Below, piece by piece: positions 9,451 to 18,409 of a DNA stretch of 64,000 nt. Both the position numbers and the translations under genes were made by a program. How positions within the stretch are numbered: the first letter of the stretch is position 1; the number at the start of each line of letters is the position of its first letter. The stretch spans positions 310,001 to 374,000 of the forward strand of contig NZ_RZRU01000001.1 in NCBI RefSeq assembly GCF_003997495.1. The letters are read 5' to 3'. The stretch comes from Mesorhizobium sp. M7A.F.Ca.US.008.03.1.1. Lineage in GTDB: Bacteria; Pseudomonadota; Alphaproteobacteria; Rhizobiales; Rhizobiaceae. The notes beneath the pieces were generated by a model. That model was not told where the DNA came from. It saw only the letters and a program-made list of their open reading frames with translations, and searched no databases.

Positions 9451-9569
9451 TGACGCAGGCCCAGGCGACTGATCGGTCGACACGCCTTCCGGCCAATTTT
9501 CGAGATGGGATGAACAATTGATGGGCCCGCGGCTTAGCACTTCAGCCTGAGAACGCCTTGGAGGCTAAA

Positions 9570-10163
9570 CTAATGCATCAGTTTTGCGCCGCGGGTTTTT
9601 GCCATCTCTCGCATGATGCTGTTGAGCCAGCTTTCAGTGGATTGACCAAGCTGTCTGCGGTCGACAGCCCGGATTGCTTGCTCGAGCGTCCGCTCGACGA
9701 GCCGATCCGATGCGTCGACGTCTCCCAGCAAAAGGCGCGCCGCAAGTCGCAGCTTGGGCAAAAGCGCGAAGACGTCGTCGGACGGATCCGGCACGGGGGT
9801 CGCCCACCCAGATGCCTGCGCGGGAAAGAGCGCGTTGAACACCGCCTGGCCGCCCGAGGATTTCCGCAAATTGCTGGCGTAGCGGAGATGATCGGGAATG
9901 GCGATGTCGTCATCGCCGCTGAAGAACACGAAGGGGACACCCCGGCGCAGCAACTCATCGGCGATTGGAAACACGCGTCGGCCATTGAGATTGACGTCGA
10001 GGATTGCAGCTTCGGCCGTCCCGGTGTGTTTGGATGCCTGTTCGACGGTTGCAGCGGGACCGAGGATAATGGCGCCCATATTGCTGAAAAACCGCGCAAG
10101 GTCTCCCGCCATCGTCCATTCGTCTTCGACTATCAGAATATGCAGCCCCCGCAGGTCGCGCAC
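9570..10163 (-). CDS. Receiver-domain protein with C-terminal sigma-2-like region
   Basis: A 197 aa protein read from GTG at 10163, with AAAGGA about 8 nt upstream. Residues 7-112 form a CheY-like receiver with acidic E13/D14 and the phospho-acceptor D56 (AILDVNLNG). Residues 131-190 do not look like a DNA-binding output. They match the pattern of ECF sigma region 2: LPKLRLAARLLLGDVDASD, then VERTLEQA, then a W-L-N-x-I segment. PhyR proteins have the opposite order (sigma-like, then receiver), so this may act as an anti-sigma partner switch, but that is inference. It lies 4 nt after the small gene at 10168-10413. The kinase at 10469 is the obvious candidate partner. Confidence 0.75.
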   Translation of the reverse strand: MRDLRGLHILIVEDEWTMAGDLARFFSNMGAIILGPAATVEQASKHTGTAEAAILDVNLNGRRVFPIADELLRRGVPFVFFSGDDDIAIPDHLRYASNLRKSSGGQAVFNALFPAQASGWATPVPDPSDDVFALLPKLRLAARLLLGDVDASDRLVERTLEQAIRAVDRRQLGQSTESWLNSIMREMAKTRGAKLMH

Positions 10164-10167
10164 GTCG

Positions 10168-10413
10168 TCATCCTTTCTTGGAACGGAGGTTAGAGTGCAG
10201 CGGATTTGCTTTCCGAATTCTGTCATCCAAGGCCGCCTGCAACCGTTTCGCAAGCGTCAGCATGGAATCCGGGACGGCCCCTGCATCGGAACCTCCAAGC
10301 GATCCAGGCTCCCCTGATACCACCGGCGTCGGGAGTTTTATGTCAGCAGATCGTTTTGCCATTGAACCACCATTGATATCGGGTTCAACGTCATCCCTGA
10401 CGTCTTGTTCCAT
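10168..10413 (-). CDS. Small protein, possibly NepR-like
   Basis: An 81 aa protein (64 aa if the ATG at 10362, preceded by GGTGG, is the real start). The N-terminal half is disordered and proline/glycine-rich. The C-terminus forms one predicted amphipathic helix, AVPDSMLTLAKRLQAALDD. The VPD-x-hydrophobic-x-x-L pattern recalls the second helix of NepR anti-sigma factors, but the similarity is short and I cannot confirm it. It is coupled to the receiver/sigma-like gene downstream and divergent from the HWE kinase, with only 55 nt between them. Confidence 0.5.
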   Translation of the reverse strand: MEQDVRDDVEPDINGGSMAKRSADIKLPTPVVSGEPGSLGGSDAGAVPDSMLTLAKRLQAALDDRIRKANPLHSNLRSKKG

Positions 10414-10468
10414 CCGTCTTGCGCGCTATATGGTTGTGTCCTGTTCGATCCGGCCTTGAGGGGCCTTT

Positions 10469-13400
10469 ATGTCGGGTCGGCGAAAAGGGGGACATGCCGT
10501 GACTGCCCGATCGACTAGATTTCCCATCGTCGGCATCGGCGCGTCGGCGGGTGGCATTCCCGCGATGGAAGGCCTGTTCAAGGGCGTGACCAGCCAGCCT
10601 GGTATGGCTTTCATCATCATCACGCATCTCAGTCCCAAGCGCGAAAGCCTGTTGCACGAGGTCATCAGCCGCTACACGGACATGCCTGTCATTGTGGTCG
10701 AGGACCGCATGGTGGTTCAACCTGACCACGTCTATGTGATGCCGCAAAACGTGACGTTGGTCATTGAATCGGGGGTGCTGCACCTGCGCCGGCCCAATGG
10801 GCTTACCCAGGAGCGCAAGCCCGTCGATATCTTCTTCAGCGCATTGGGTGAAGACCAGGGCGAATATGCCGTTGGCGTCATCCTGTCGGGCGGCGACTCC
10901 GATGGAACCCTGGGCGCCAAGGCCATCAAGGAGCGGGGCGGGTTTACCGTCGCGCAAGCGCCGGACGGCTACGGGCCGCGCAATCCCGACATGCCGCAGA
11001 GCGCTATTGCCAGCGGACTCGTCGATGTCGCTGTGCCCGCCGAGGAGATCGGGGCGAAGCTGGAGGCTTTCGCCCGTGGCTTCGACCCGCTGGAAGGGCT
11101 GGCGGAAGAAGATGGCGACCATACCGCCGAAATCGATAAGGTGCGAGAACAGATATACGCCATTCTGCGCAGCCACTCCGGCCACGACTTCTCGGGCTAC
11201 AAGACCAAGACCTTCCTGCGCCGCGTGAAGCGGCGCATGCAGATCGCCCAGGTCCATTCCATCAGCGCTTATATAGACTGGCTGAAGAAGGATCCTCGCG
11301 AGGTGATGAACCTCTTCCGCGATCTGCTGATCAATGTCACCAATTTCTTTCGCGACCCCGATGCCTTCGAGTTGCTCGAGCGAAAGATCATACCGCAGCT
11401 GTTCGAAGGCAAGACCGCCAGCGACACCGTCAGGGTCTGGGTTCCCGGATGCGCCACGGGCGAGGAGGTGTTCTCCATCGGCATCCTGCTGCGCGAACAC
11501 ATGGAGAAGCTTACGGTCGTTCCGCGCGTCCAGATATTCGCCACCGATATAGACGAGCCGGCGCTGGCGGTGGCGCGGGCGGCACGCTATCCGGAAGCCT
11601 TGCTGCAAGGTCTTTCTCCCGAACGCAAACAGCGGTTTTTCAACGGCGATGGCGAAAGCTATGTCATCAGCAATGCGATACGCGAACTGTGCATTTTCTC
11701 GCCGCACAGCGTCATTCGCGATCCACCCTTCTCGCGCATGGATCTGGTCTCCTGCCGCAATCTGCTGATCTATTTCGGTCCGATCATCCAAAACCGCGTC
11801 ATCCCTGTCTTCCATTATGCGCTGAAGCCCGGCGGTTACCTTTTCCTCGGCACCTCCGAAAGCATCGGGCAGCACGACGATCTGTTCGCCACCGTCGACA
11901 AGAAACATCGCATCTTCCATGCGCGGGAGCATGCCTCGCCGCACATCAGACTGCCGGCCCTGATCGGGGAAAGCCATTCCACCGTCTTCCCATCCGAAAG
12001 CGCCGGCTCGAAGAAGGGACTTGTCGGCTATCCCCTGCGGCAGGCAGTGGAAGCGCAGGTGCTGGAACGGTTCGCGCCGCCGCATGTCCTGGTCAACGCC
12101 GAGGGCGATGTCGTCTATTATTCGGCCAGGACCGGCAAATATCTCGAAGCGCCACAAGGGATTCCCAGCCGGCAGTTGCTGACGATGGCAAGGCGTGGGC
12201 TGCGGCTGGACCTCCGCGCCGCACTGCGCGAAGCGACGACCACGCGCCGCACAGTGGTGCGGGAAAACCTCACCGTGGAGGAAGACGACGAACGGGTCCA
12301 GCCGATCAGGCTGACGATCGAGCCGCTCGCCGAACGCGGCAACGGCGAGCCGCTTTACCTTGTCCTTTTCGAGCCGTCGGGCCCGACGCAGGCTCGCTCA
12401 GAGGAAGATGGCGGCAGCCGTGACAGTGACAGCACCGCCGATCTCGAGCGGGAACTGCGCGATACCAGAGAGCGCCTGCAGTCGACGATCGAGGAATACG
12501 AGACCGCGCTGGAGGAGGTGAAATCGTCGAACGAGGAACTCGTCTCCGTCAATGAGGAGGCGCAATCCACCAACGAGGAACTCGAAGCCTCGAAGGAGGA
12601 GATGCAGTCGCTCAACGAGGAGCTCAACACGATCAACGCCGAGTTGACGGCCAAGATAGAAGAGCTCGACCACGCCAACGGCGATCTGCGCAACCTGTTC
12701 GAAAGCACCGATATCGCGACCATTTTCCTCGACCGCAGCCTTGTGGTCCGCACCTTCACGCCGGCGGCGTCATCCTTCTTCAGCCTGCGTCCCTCCGATG
12801 TCGGCCGGCCGCTGACGGATTTGTCGAGCCAACTCGACTACCCAGAGTTGAAGCAGCACATCGACAATGTGTTCGAGACAGGCGAGATCCTGAATCACCA
12901 TCTGGCGCGCGATGCCAGGGGCCTCTTCCACATGGTCCGTATCAATCCCTATCGAGACAAGGGCAACAGGATCCAGGGCGTGGTGGTGACACTTGTCGAT
13001 GTCACCACGCTGGCACAGGCGGAAGAGCATCAGCAGGTGCTCATCTCGGAACTCAATCACCGGGTCAAGAATATGCTTGCGGTGATCGCCAGCATTGCAA
13101 GCCGCATGCGGGAAAGTTCTGATACGAAGGAGGAGTTCGCGGATGCGCTGATCGCCCGCCTGCATGCCATGTCGCGGGCCTACGGCCTGCTGACCCGGGA
13201 GAGATGGAAGGAAGCCTCGGTCAGGGAATTGCTCCAGCAGGAGCTCGAACCCTTCGGCATCGAGCGGGTTGAACTCAATGGCGAAGACGTGAAATTAGGT
13301 CCGCAACAGGGGCTTTCCCTCAGTATGGCCATTCATGAACTGGCCACCAACGCGGCCAAGTATGGCGCTTTGTCAAAAACCGACGGTAAGGTCAGTGTGC

Positions 13401-13609
13401 AATGGTCGATCGAGGATGACAGTTTCACATTTGGCTGGCGAGAGAAGGACGGTCCCCTTGTCAAGGCGCCCTTGGACAACGGCTTTGGCCTGACCTTGTT
13501 GCAAGGAGAAATCGGTTACCGGCTCGGCGGCCATGTCGAGACAGTGTTCCACAAGGACGGCCTCAGCGTCCAGATCGCGTTTCCGGCAAACCACAAGGAG
13601 GCGCCGTGA
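10469..13609 (+). CDS. CheB-CheR-PAS-HWE hybrid sensor histidine kinase
   Basis: A 1046 aa cytoplasmic multi-domain protein. Residues 18-200 are a CheB methylesterase-like domain with the triad S26 (GASAGG), H53 (THLSP) and D146 (GGDSDG). Residues about 225-490 are a CheR methyltransferase-like domain with the SAM loop at 325-333 (VPGCATGEE). A long Glu-rich coiled coil spans about 655-735 and a PAS domain about 735-855. The HWE kinase module has the phospho-acceptor H864 (ELNHRVKN) and an N-box MAIHELATNAAKYG. The GAGGGG Shine-Dalgarno supports the ATG at 10469. The stop overlaps the response regulator start as GTGA, so the two are co-translated. The signal sensed is unknown. Confidence 0.9.
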   Translation: MSGRRKGGHAVTARSTRFPIVGIGASAGGIPAMEGLFKGVTSQPGMAFIIITHLSPKRESLLHEVISRYTDMPVIVVEDRMVVQPDHVYVMPQNVTLVIESGVLHLRRPNGLTQERKPVDIFFSALGEDQGEYAVGVILSGGDSDGTLGAKAIKERGGFTVAQAPDGYGPRNPDMPQSAIASGLVDVAVPAEEIGAKLEAFARGFDPLEGLAEEDGDHTAEIDKVREQIYAILRSHSGHDFSGYKTKTFLRRVKRRMQIAQVHSISAYIDWLKKDPREVMNLFRDLLINVTNFFRDPDAFELLERKIIPQLFEGKTASDTVRVWVPGCATGEEVFSIGILLREHMEKLTVVPRVQIFATDIDEPALAVARAARYPEALLQGLSPERKQRFFNGDGESYVISNAIRELCIFSPHSVIRDPPFSRMDLVSCRNLLIYFGPIIQNRVIPVFHYALKPGGYLFLGTSESIGQHDDLFATVDKKHRIFHAREHASPHIRLPALIGESHSTVFPSESAGSKKGLVGYPLRQAVEAQVLERFAPPHVLVNAEGDVVYYSARTGKYLEAPQGIPSRQLLTMARRGLRLDLRAALREATTTRRTVVRENLTVEEDDERVQPIRLTIEPLAERGNGEPLYLVLFEPSGPTQARSEEDGGSRDSDSTADLERELRDTRERLQSTIEEYETALEEVKSSNEELVSVNEEAQSTNEELEASKEEMQSLNEELNTINAELTAKIEELDHANGDLRNLFESTDIATIFLDRSLVVRTFTPAASSFFSLRPSDVGRPLTDLSSQLDYPELKQHIDNVFETGEILNHHLARDARGLFHMVRINPYRDKGNRIQGVVVTLVDVTTLAQAEEHQQVLISELNHRVKNMLAVIASIASRMRESSDTKEEFADALIARLHAMSRAYGLLTRERWKEASVRELLQQELEPFGIERVELNGEDVKLGPQQGLSLSMAIHELATNAAKYGALSKTDGKVSVQWSIEDDSFTFGWREKDGPLVKAPLDNGFGLTLLQGEIGYRLGGHVETVFHKDGLSVQIAFPANHKEAP

Positions 13610-13986
13610 GCGACGACAGGCCGCGCGTTCTGGTGGTCGAGGACGAATGGCTGATCGCCGAAGACGTCGCGTCACGCCTGCGTGCGGCGGGCTATCCGGT
13701 GATCGGCCCTGTCTCCTCGATCGCCGCGGCTCGTCGGCTTATCGACGCGGGCAAAGTCGACGTGGCGCTGCTCGATATTCAATTGAACGGTGAAACAAGT
13801 CTGCCCATAGCTGAAACATTGCTGGCGCGCGGCATCCCCTTCGCCTTCATGACCGGATTTGGACCGCGTGACGTTCCCGAACCCTTCCGAAACTGCAAAT
13901 TCGTGCCGAAGCCGGCAGGCGAGGCTGCCCTTCTCAACACCCTGGCCGACCTGGCATCGCTTCGTCCCGACAAACACTTGTCGTGA
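13606..13986 (+). CDS. Single-domain response regulator
   Basis: A 126 aa CheY-like receiver only, with acidic E12/D13, phospho-acceptor D57 (ALLDIQLNG), T83 and the conserved K102 (VPKP). There is no output domain. The start is GTG inside the GTGA overlap with the HWE kinase stop, so it is almost certainly that kinase's partner or a phosphate sink. It resembles the receiver part of the protein at 9570-10163, suggesting both may be targets of the same kinase. Confidence 0.88.
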   Translation: MSDDRPRVLVVEDEWLIAEDVASRLRAAGYPVIGPVSSIAAARRLIDAGKVDVALLDIQLNGETSLPIAETLLARGIPFAFMTGFGPRDVPEPFRNCKFVPKPAGEAALLNTLADLASLRPDKHLS

Positions 13987-14008
13987 CTTCAAGAGAGGCC
14001 GGTTTCGC

Positions 14009-14248
14009 TCAGTCCAGGGGCTTGTCCGTCGGCCGAGGCGTGGTGCTCGCCTGACGCGGCCGTCCGGCGTTTCGATTGGCAACCGGATTGTCCAGCGGCG
14101 GGGCCGATGGCGGGGATGCGCCGGCGGTTTTCGGCGTCAGCGGCTTGGCACCGGCATTCGTGTCATTGGCATCCCGTCTCGGGTGCGGCAGACCATCGGC
14201 GTTTGGAGACCGGACGCTGGGTTTCGATGTGGAATTCTCATTGCTCAT
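14009..14248 (-). CDS. Small Pro/Asn-rich hypothetical protein
   Basis: A 79 aa low-complexity hydrophilic protein beginning MSNENSTSKPSVRSPN, rich in Pro, Asn, Thr and Arg, with no signal peptide or membrane segment. The ribosome site is weak (GAAGAAAG about 10 nt upstream). It converges with the response regulator gene. I favour it over the overlapping plus-strand open frame because its composition is like other rhizobial stress-associated small proteins, but it could be non-coding. Confidence 0.4.
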   Translation of the reverse strand: MSNENSTSKPSVRSPNADGLPHPRRDANDTNAGAKPLTPKTAGASPPSAPPLDNPVANRNAGRPRQASTTPRPTDKPLD

Positions 14249-14415
14249 GGTGGCAGCTTTCTTCACAGCGGGCGGGCACGACAGTCTCGCCGCCCTGAGT
14301 TTATTCTGCGGGTCAACCGCCGCCACGGTCGAAAGTTCCGGGTTCCCCAGCAGCGTCGGTGCCATCCCTGGCGGAAAATTCGCGCAAAGTGGACCCCGCG
14401 CAAGATGCCGACGTC

Positions 14416-15594
14416 TCAGCCATGCGGTCGCATTACCACCTTGATGCAGCCATCCTGCTTGTCGCGGAACTTTTTGTAGAGATCCGGTCCCGCTTCGAGG
14501 TCTGCCCTGTGCGTGATCACGAAGGAAGGATCGATATCGCCCTTCTGCACCATGGCCAGGAGCGGTTCGAGATAGCGTTGCGTGTGCGTCTGGCCCATTC
14601 GGAAGGTCAGGCCCTTGTTCATGGCGGCGCCGAACGGGATATGGTCGACGAGGCCGATATAGACGCCGGGTACCGAGATGGTGCCGCCTTTGCGGCATGA
14701 GTAGATTGCTTCGCGAAGCACATGGGGCCTGTCGGTGCCGAGATAGACGGCAGCCTTAACCTTGTCGAGCATGGAGTCGGCACTGGCGCCGGGATCGGAC
14801 TCGGTACCGACACAGTCGATGCAGCGATCCGGACCGCGACCATCGGTCATCGCCATCAAGGCGTCGTAGATATCGGAGTTGCTGAAGTCGAGCGTCTCGG
14901 CCTTGCCGTGCTCGCGAGCCATCGCCAGCCGCTCCGGCACCTTGTCTATGGCAACGACGCGGCCGGCGCCGAGCATCCATGCGCTCTGGATGGCGAACTG
15001 GCCAACCGGACCGCAGCCCCAGATAGCGACGGTGTCGCCTGGCTCGATGCCTGCGTTTTCAGCCGCCATGTAGCCGGTCGGGAAGATGTCGGAGAGGAAC
15101 AGCACCTGTTCATCGTCCATTCCCTCGGGCACCTTTATCGGACCGATATCGGCGAAAGGAACGCGCAGGTATTCGGCTTGCCCTCCCCAATAGCCGCCGA
15201 CCAGATGCGAATAGCCGAACAGGCCAGCCGGGGATTGCCCCATCACTTCGGCTGCCTGTTTGGCATTGGGATTGGATCTGTCGCAAAGCGAGAACAAGCC
15301 CTTCTGGCAAAACCAGCATTCGCCGCATGAGATGTTGAAAGGCACCACGATGCGGTCGCCTTTTCTGAATTTCGAATGGCCGCTGCCGACTTCGACGACC
15401 TCGCCCATCGTCTCGTGTCCGAGCACATCGCCCGATTCCATCGTCGGCATATATCCGTTCATCAGATGCAAGTCCGAGCCGCATATGGCGCAACAGGTGA
15501 CTTTGATGATGACGTCACGATCATCCTCGATGGCGGGATCAGCCACCTGGTCGCATCGAATGTCGCCTTTGCCGTGCCACGTGAGCGCTTTCAT
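14416..15594 (-). CDS. Zinc-dependent alcohol dehydrogenase (formaldehyde-dehydrogenase-like subgroup)
   Basis: A medium-chain dehydrogenase of 392 aa. Catalytic zinc ligands C38 (AICGSDLH) and H60/E61 (GHETMGEV) are present. Structural zinc cysteines C90, C93, C96 and C104 (CGECWFC...C) are intact. The NAD(P)-binding GCGPVG is near residue 195. The length and long linker fit the glutathione-independent formaldehyde dehydrogenase-like group, so an aldehyde substrate is also possible. The ATG at 15594 has AGGAG about 8 nt upstream. It precedes nothing obvious and may form a two-gene unit with the SDR upstream (73-nt gap). Confidence 0.85.
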   Translation of the reverse strand: MKALTWHGKGDIRCDQVADPAIEDDRDVIIKVTCCAICGSDLHLMNGYMPTMESGDVLGHETMGEVVEVGSGHSKFRKGDRIVVPFNISCGECWFCQKGLFSLCDRSNPNAKQAAEVMGQSPAGLFGYSHLVGGYWGGQAEYLRVPFADIGPIKVPEGMDDEQVLFLSDIFPTGYMAAENAGIEPGDTVAIWGCGPVGQFAIQSAWMLGAGRVVAIDKVPERLAMAREHGKAETLDFSNSDIYDALMAMTDGRGPDRCIDCVGTESDPGASADSMLDKVKAAVYLGTDRPHVLREAIYSCRKGGTISVPGVYIGLVDHIPFGAAMNKGLTFRMGQTHTQRYLEPLLAMVQKGDIDPSFVITHRADLEAGPDLYKKFRDKQDGCIKVVMRPHG

Positions 15595-15667
15595 GAAGGT
15601 GCTCCTGCCTTGGAGAAGGTCGGCGGAAGAGTCCGCCGACATTTGTGGTTTGCTTGAAGGCCGAAGG

Positions 15668-16453
15668 TCAGTCTTTGGACGCCGAACCCGGCTCGGCCAT
15701 CTTGCGGTGCTGTTCGGCCAGCGTGCCTGCCGGCGTCACATGCGCTGCGGTGACCTGCAGCTTGTTTTTCCAACCGCTGATGACCTGTTCCTCACCGTCC
15801 ATCATCGCCTCGTAGCCGGCCTCGGCGACATCGGCGGGATTGTCCTTCTCGTCGGTGCCAACCTTGGTATCCATCATTTCGGCGCGTTCGAAGAACCGCG
15901 TGTGAGTTGCCCCGGGCATCAGCACGGTGACTGTGACTCCTGTGTCCTGCAACTCATGACGCAGTGCGATCGAGAAGGAATCGATGAAAGCCTTGGTGCC
16001 GTTGTAGACCGCCTGGAAAGTGCCGGGCATGAAACCAGCGATCGATCCTGTGAAGAGGATGCGGCCTCGGCCGCGGCGTGCCATCCTGGCTCCGAGTTGA
16101 TGCGCGAGATAGACGGTCCCGGTGATGTTGGTGTCGATGATGCGGCGGACCTTTTTCCAATCCTGATCGACGAAACCACGGCCGAGCCCACGTCCGGCAT
16201 TCAGGAACAACAGGTCGACATCGCGATCGCCGATCCCGGCGATCAAACGATCGACACCCTCCTCGGTCGCCAGATCGGCCTCGATGGCTTCGACAGTCAC
16301 GCCATGCGAACCGAGCGCCTCGGCAGCCTGCTGGATCGCGGGTTCGTCGGCGGCTATGATCAGGTGGTAGCCGTCCTTCGCGCACAGTTTGGCCAGTTCC
16401 TTGCCAATGCCGCTTGAGGCGCCCGTCACCACGGCCAACTTTTCATTCGTCAT
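15668..16453 (-). CDS. Short-chain dehydrogenase/reductase
   Basis: A classical SDR of 261 aa. The cofactor motif GASSGIG is at residues 11-17 and NAG at 85-87. The catalytic triad is S137, Y150 and K154 (VYNGTKAF). It is preceded by a strong GGAGGACGTG ribosome site. Substrate specificity cannot be predicted. Together with the downstream Zn-dehydrogenase it may form a redox or detoxification pair, but there is no direct evidence. Confidence 0.85.
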   Translation of the reverse strand: MTNEKLAVVTGASSGIGKELAKLCAKDGYHLIIAADEPAIQQAAEALGSHGVTVEAIEADLATEEGVDRLIAGIGDRDVDLLFLNAGRGLGRGFVDQDWKKVRRIIDTNITGTVYLAHQLGARMARRGRGRILFTGSIAGFMPGTFQAVYNGTKAFIDSFSIALRHELQDTGVTVTVLMPGATHTRFFERAEMMDTKVGTDEKDNPADVAEAGYEAMMDGEEQVISGWKNKLQVTAAHVTPAGTLAEQHRKMAEPGSASKD

Positions 16454-16803
16454 CACGTCCTCCGAACCTCGCTTCGGCCCAACCACTATCGGGGCTGATT
16501 GTTCCGTGCGGGTTGATGCGCGGCCGTATGCGGGCCGTGGCAACGATTTGTCCTTGAGTTCATCCGAGCCATGAACAGCGGCGTGTGGAGAGGTGGAACA
16601 ACTCAGGTCGATGCGAGTTCGATGTCCGTGCAGCGTCGTTGCTCCCCTCTTTGATGCTGCATGATCGGGTCCCCTCAGCTTGGTCCAGCCCGCGCGTGCC
16701 CTGTCCGGGAGGCGCGGGCTTTTCGTGATGGAGACTGTGATGTTTTGAGATCCCGGAGGGAACAACAAACCCGTTCGGCAGTTCGGCGGGCAGGAGGAAC
16801 AAA
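16454..16803. other. 350-nt intergenic region ending in a plus-strand terminator
   Basis: No credible protein gene lies between the SDR and the small gene at 16804. The SDR promoter should be at its left end and the 16804 promoter at its right end. A plus-strand intrinsic terminator at 16687-16723 has no plus-strand protein gene in front of it within this gap. That is the usual sign of a small RNA gene located about 16560-16723, but I recognise no RNA family. Confidence 0.4.
16687..16723 (+). terminator. Intrinsic terminator, candidate sRNA 3' end
   Basis: Perfect 9-bp stem AGCCCGCGC / GCGCGGGCT with a 16-nt loop, followed by TTT. Because no plus-strand CDS ends nearby, it may terminate a small RNA. 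Confidence 0.6.
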
Positions 16804-17070
16804 ATGCAATACGCCGAAGAAATAGCGCTCAGGCGCGTGAAAATGCTGGTCGAACAATATGTCGTCGCCAGGAGCAGGAGATATGATTTCGTCTCGACCG
16901 AACTTGCATGCAAGGCCATTCGCCAGGTCGTGCGAAGCCCGATCGAAGACGCCGAACTGGACCATTTGCTGGCCAGAAGCGCGGTCAAACAAGGGCTCTC
17001 GGTGCGGTTCGACCGGATAGGCCATTGGCAGGCGGCTTCGCCCGGACTCAGCCAGGAGAAATCAGCATGA
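16804..17070 (+). CDS. Small conserved hypothetical protein
   Basis: An 88 aa, mostly helical, soluble protein with basic and acidic helices (EEIALRRVKMLVEQYVVARS; DAELDHLLARSAVKQGL). AGGAGG lies about 7 nt before the ATG. Its stop overlaps the start of the next lipoprotein gene (ATGA). I see no known domain. Confidence 0.7.
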   Translation: MQYAEEIALRRVKMLVEQYVVARSRRYDFVSTELACKAIRQVVRSPIEDAELDHLLARSAVKQGLSVRFDRIGHWQAASPGLSQEKSA

Positions 17071-17285
17071 GAGCAGTGCTATTGATGTCAGCGGCATTGC
17101 TCGCCTTGGCGGGGTGCAACGACAATGCCGATCCAGCCAAGTCCAAGACGGATACTACGAACAGCCAGCCGGTCGATAAGAATCCCACGACGGACACCAA
17201 CCCGACGCCGCAGACCAGCACCGGCGGCGACCAGCAGGGTACGCAGCCAACTCAGCCGGCGTCTCCCAAGCCAAGTGGCGGTTAG
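17067..17285 (+). CDS. Small Thr/Pro/Gln-rich lipoprotein
   Basis: A 72 aa protein with a signal peptide ending in the lipobox LALAGC (Cys17). The lipidated Cys is followed by a disordered Asp/Thr/Pro/Gln-rich tail. It is probably an inner- or outer-membrane lipoprotein. It is translationally coupled to the upstream gene and 4 nt from the next, so these form an operon. Function unknown. Confidence 0.7.
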   Translation: MRAVLLMSAALLALAGCNDNADPAKSKTDTTNSQPVDKNPTTDTNPTPQTSTGGDQQGTQPTQPASPKPSGG

Positions 17286-17289
17286 GCCT

Positions 17290-17508
17290 ATGGCGCGACG
17301 CAACGCAATAATCTCGCTGGTCATAGCGGCGGTCATCATTGTCGGTTTCGTCGTCGGCTTTTTCTACGTTGATATGGGCTGGCAGACCTCGCCGCTGAAA
17401 CGCGCGCCGGAGCAGAACCAGGGCGGCAATGCCCCGGCGGATACCGCCCCGGCTGCGGGCGTCCAGAAAAATCCCAGGGAAAACACCGAAATGCCGGGGC
17501 AACAGTGA
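17290..17508 (+). CDS. Small single-pass membrane protein
   Basis: A 72 aa protein. MARRNA is followed by one hydrophobic segment (residues 6-28, IISLVIAAVIIVGFVVGFFY) and a short Pro/Gly/Asn-rich periplasmic tail. It starts 4 nt after the lipoprotein stop. The topology suggests an envelope accessory protein; no function is known to me. Confidence 0.65.
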   Translation: MARRNAIISLVIAAVIIVGFVVGFFYVDMGWQTSPLKRAPEQNQGGNAPADTAPAAGVQKNPRENTEMPGQQ

Positions 17509-17591
17509 TCGACGGCCGGCAGCAACAGAAGAGGGCGACCTCGCGGTGACGCTGCCGACTGAGATCAACACAGCACCGATCTGGAGCGTGG

Positions 17592-17822
17592 ATGATGGGC
17601 ATCCTTTCCGACCTCGACAAGAAGCTGACGGACAATATGTACGAGCATGGCAGCGAACTCACCGACCCGGTTTCGGATCTGCCGGAAGCAGTCGTGGAAG
17701 CGGTCGAACGGCTGATGTCTTTCATACAGCCCGACGCGCGCGACACCGTCAGAAGTCAGGTTCTCGGCCTCGTTCACGAATACAGAATCCCAGACGCTTC
17801 CAGCGGGGATCGCCCCGACTGA
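17592..17822 (+). CDS. Small acidic hypothetical protein
   Basis: A 76 aa soluble acidic protein (MMGILSDLDKKLTDNMYEHG start). It could start at either of two adjacent ATGs (17592 or 17595), behind GGAGCGTGG. It has no recognised domain. It is co-directional with the surrounding small genes. Confidence 0.5.
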   Translation: MMGILSDLDKKLTDNMYEHGSELTDPVSDLPEAVVEAVERLMSFIQPDARDTVRSQVLGLVHEYRIPDASSGDRPD

Positions 17823-17953
17823 CCTTCAGCAAGAATCGAAACCCGATTTAGACCGCCTCGTGCGCGGATCGGGAGCCGCGGTTGTTGACGGACCCGACGA
17901 GCGCTCTAGATCAGATTCACGCCGGTGGTTTGTTGGGTCGGGGAGACTATTCT

Positions 17954-18409
17954 GTGGCGCACCAAACGCCGGATTTGATCGTCAGAGGCCGCTATCTCAG
18001 GCTCGACTGTTTGTGCCTGCTTTTGCTGATGTTGTCGGCATGCTCATCTTCCGATCAGATCGAGCAGCAATCACAAACTGCGGCCTCCGCATCGCAGACC
18101 GTGTTGATGGCGCTGGACGCCTGGGCGGCAGGGGCGGCGCCGACTGCATACACGATGGATACGCTGCAATCGATCGGGCAGACGCTTGCAGATGTTGGGG
18201 CGCAAATCCGGTCCGCCGAAACCAGTGAACCCACCGAGCAAGCTTCCCTTACAAAAGCAGTCAACGATTTGTCGGTCGCGGTGGCGCGTGCCGAGGCCGG
18301 ATTGCGGGCAGATGACCGGCCGGAAGTCCAGAGCGCGCAACAGGATCTACGGCTGGCATCGCGTTCGCTCGCTACCGCCTACGCCAAGTATTTCGCGCCG
18401 AAGCCATGA
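17954..18409 (+). CDS. Putative lipoprotein with helical domain
   Basis: About 151 aa. I choose GTG at 17954 because GGGGAG lies 8 nt upstream and it places a signal peptide at the N-terminus with lipobox LSAC (LCLLLLMLSAC). A longer TTG-initiated frame from 17882 is less likely. The mature part is Ala/Gln/Asp-rich and predicted helical. The stop overlaps the start of the transporter gene (ATGA), suggesting it acts with that membrane protein. Confidence 0.65.
   Translation: MAHQTPDLIVRGRYLRLDCLCLLLLMLSACSSSDQIEQQSQTAASASQTVLMALDAWAAGAAPTAYTMDTLQSIGQTLADVGAQIRSAETSEPTEQASLTKAVNDLSVAVARAEAGLRADDRPEVQSAQQDLRLASRSLATAYAKYFAPKP

Noticed and set aside
10391..12157. 588 aa minus-strand open frame inside the kinase
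   Set aside because: GC-rich shadow frame opposite an excellent kinase gene; no domain or ribosome site.
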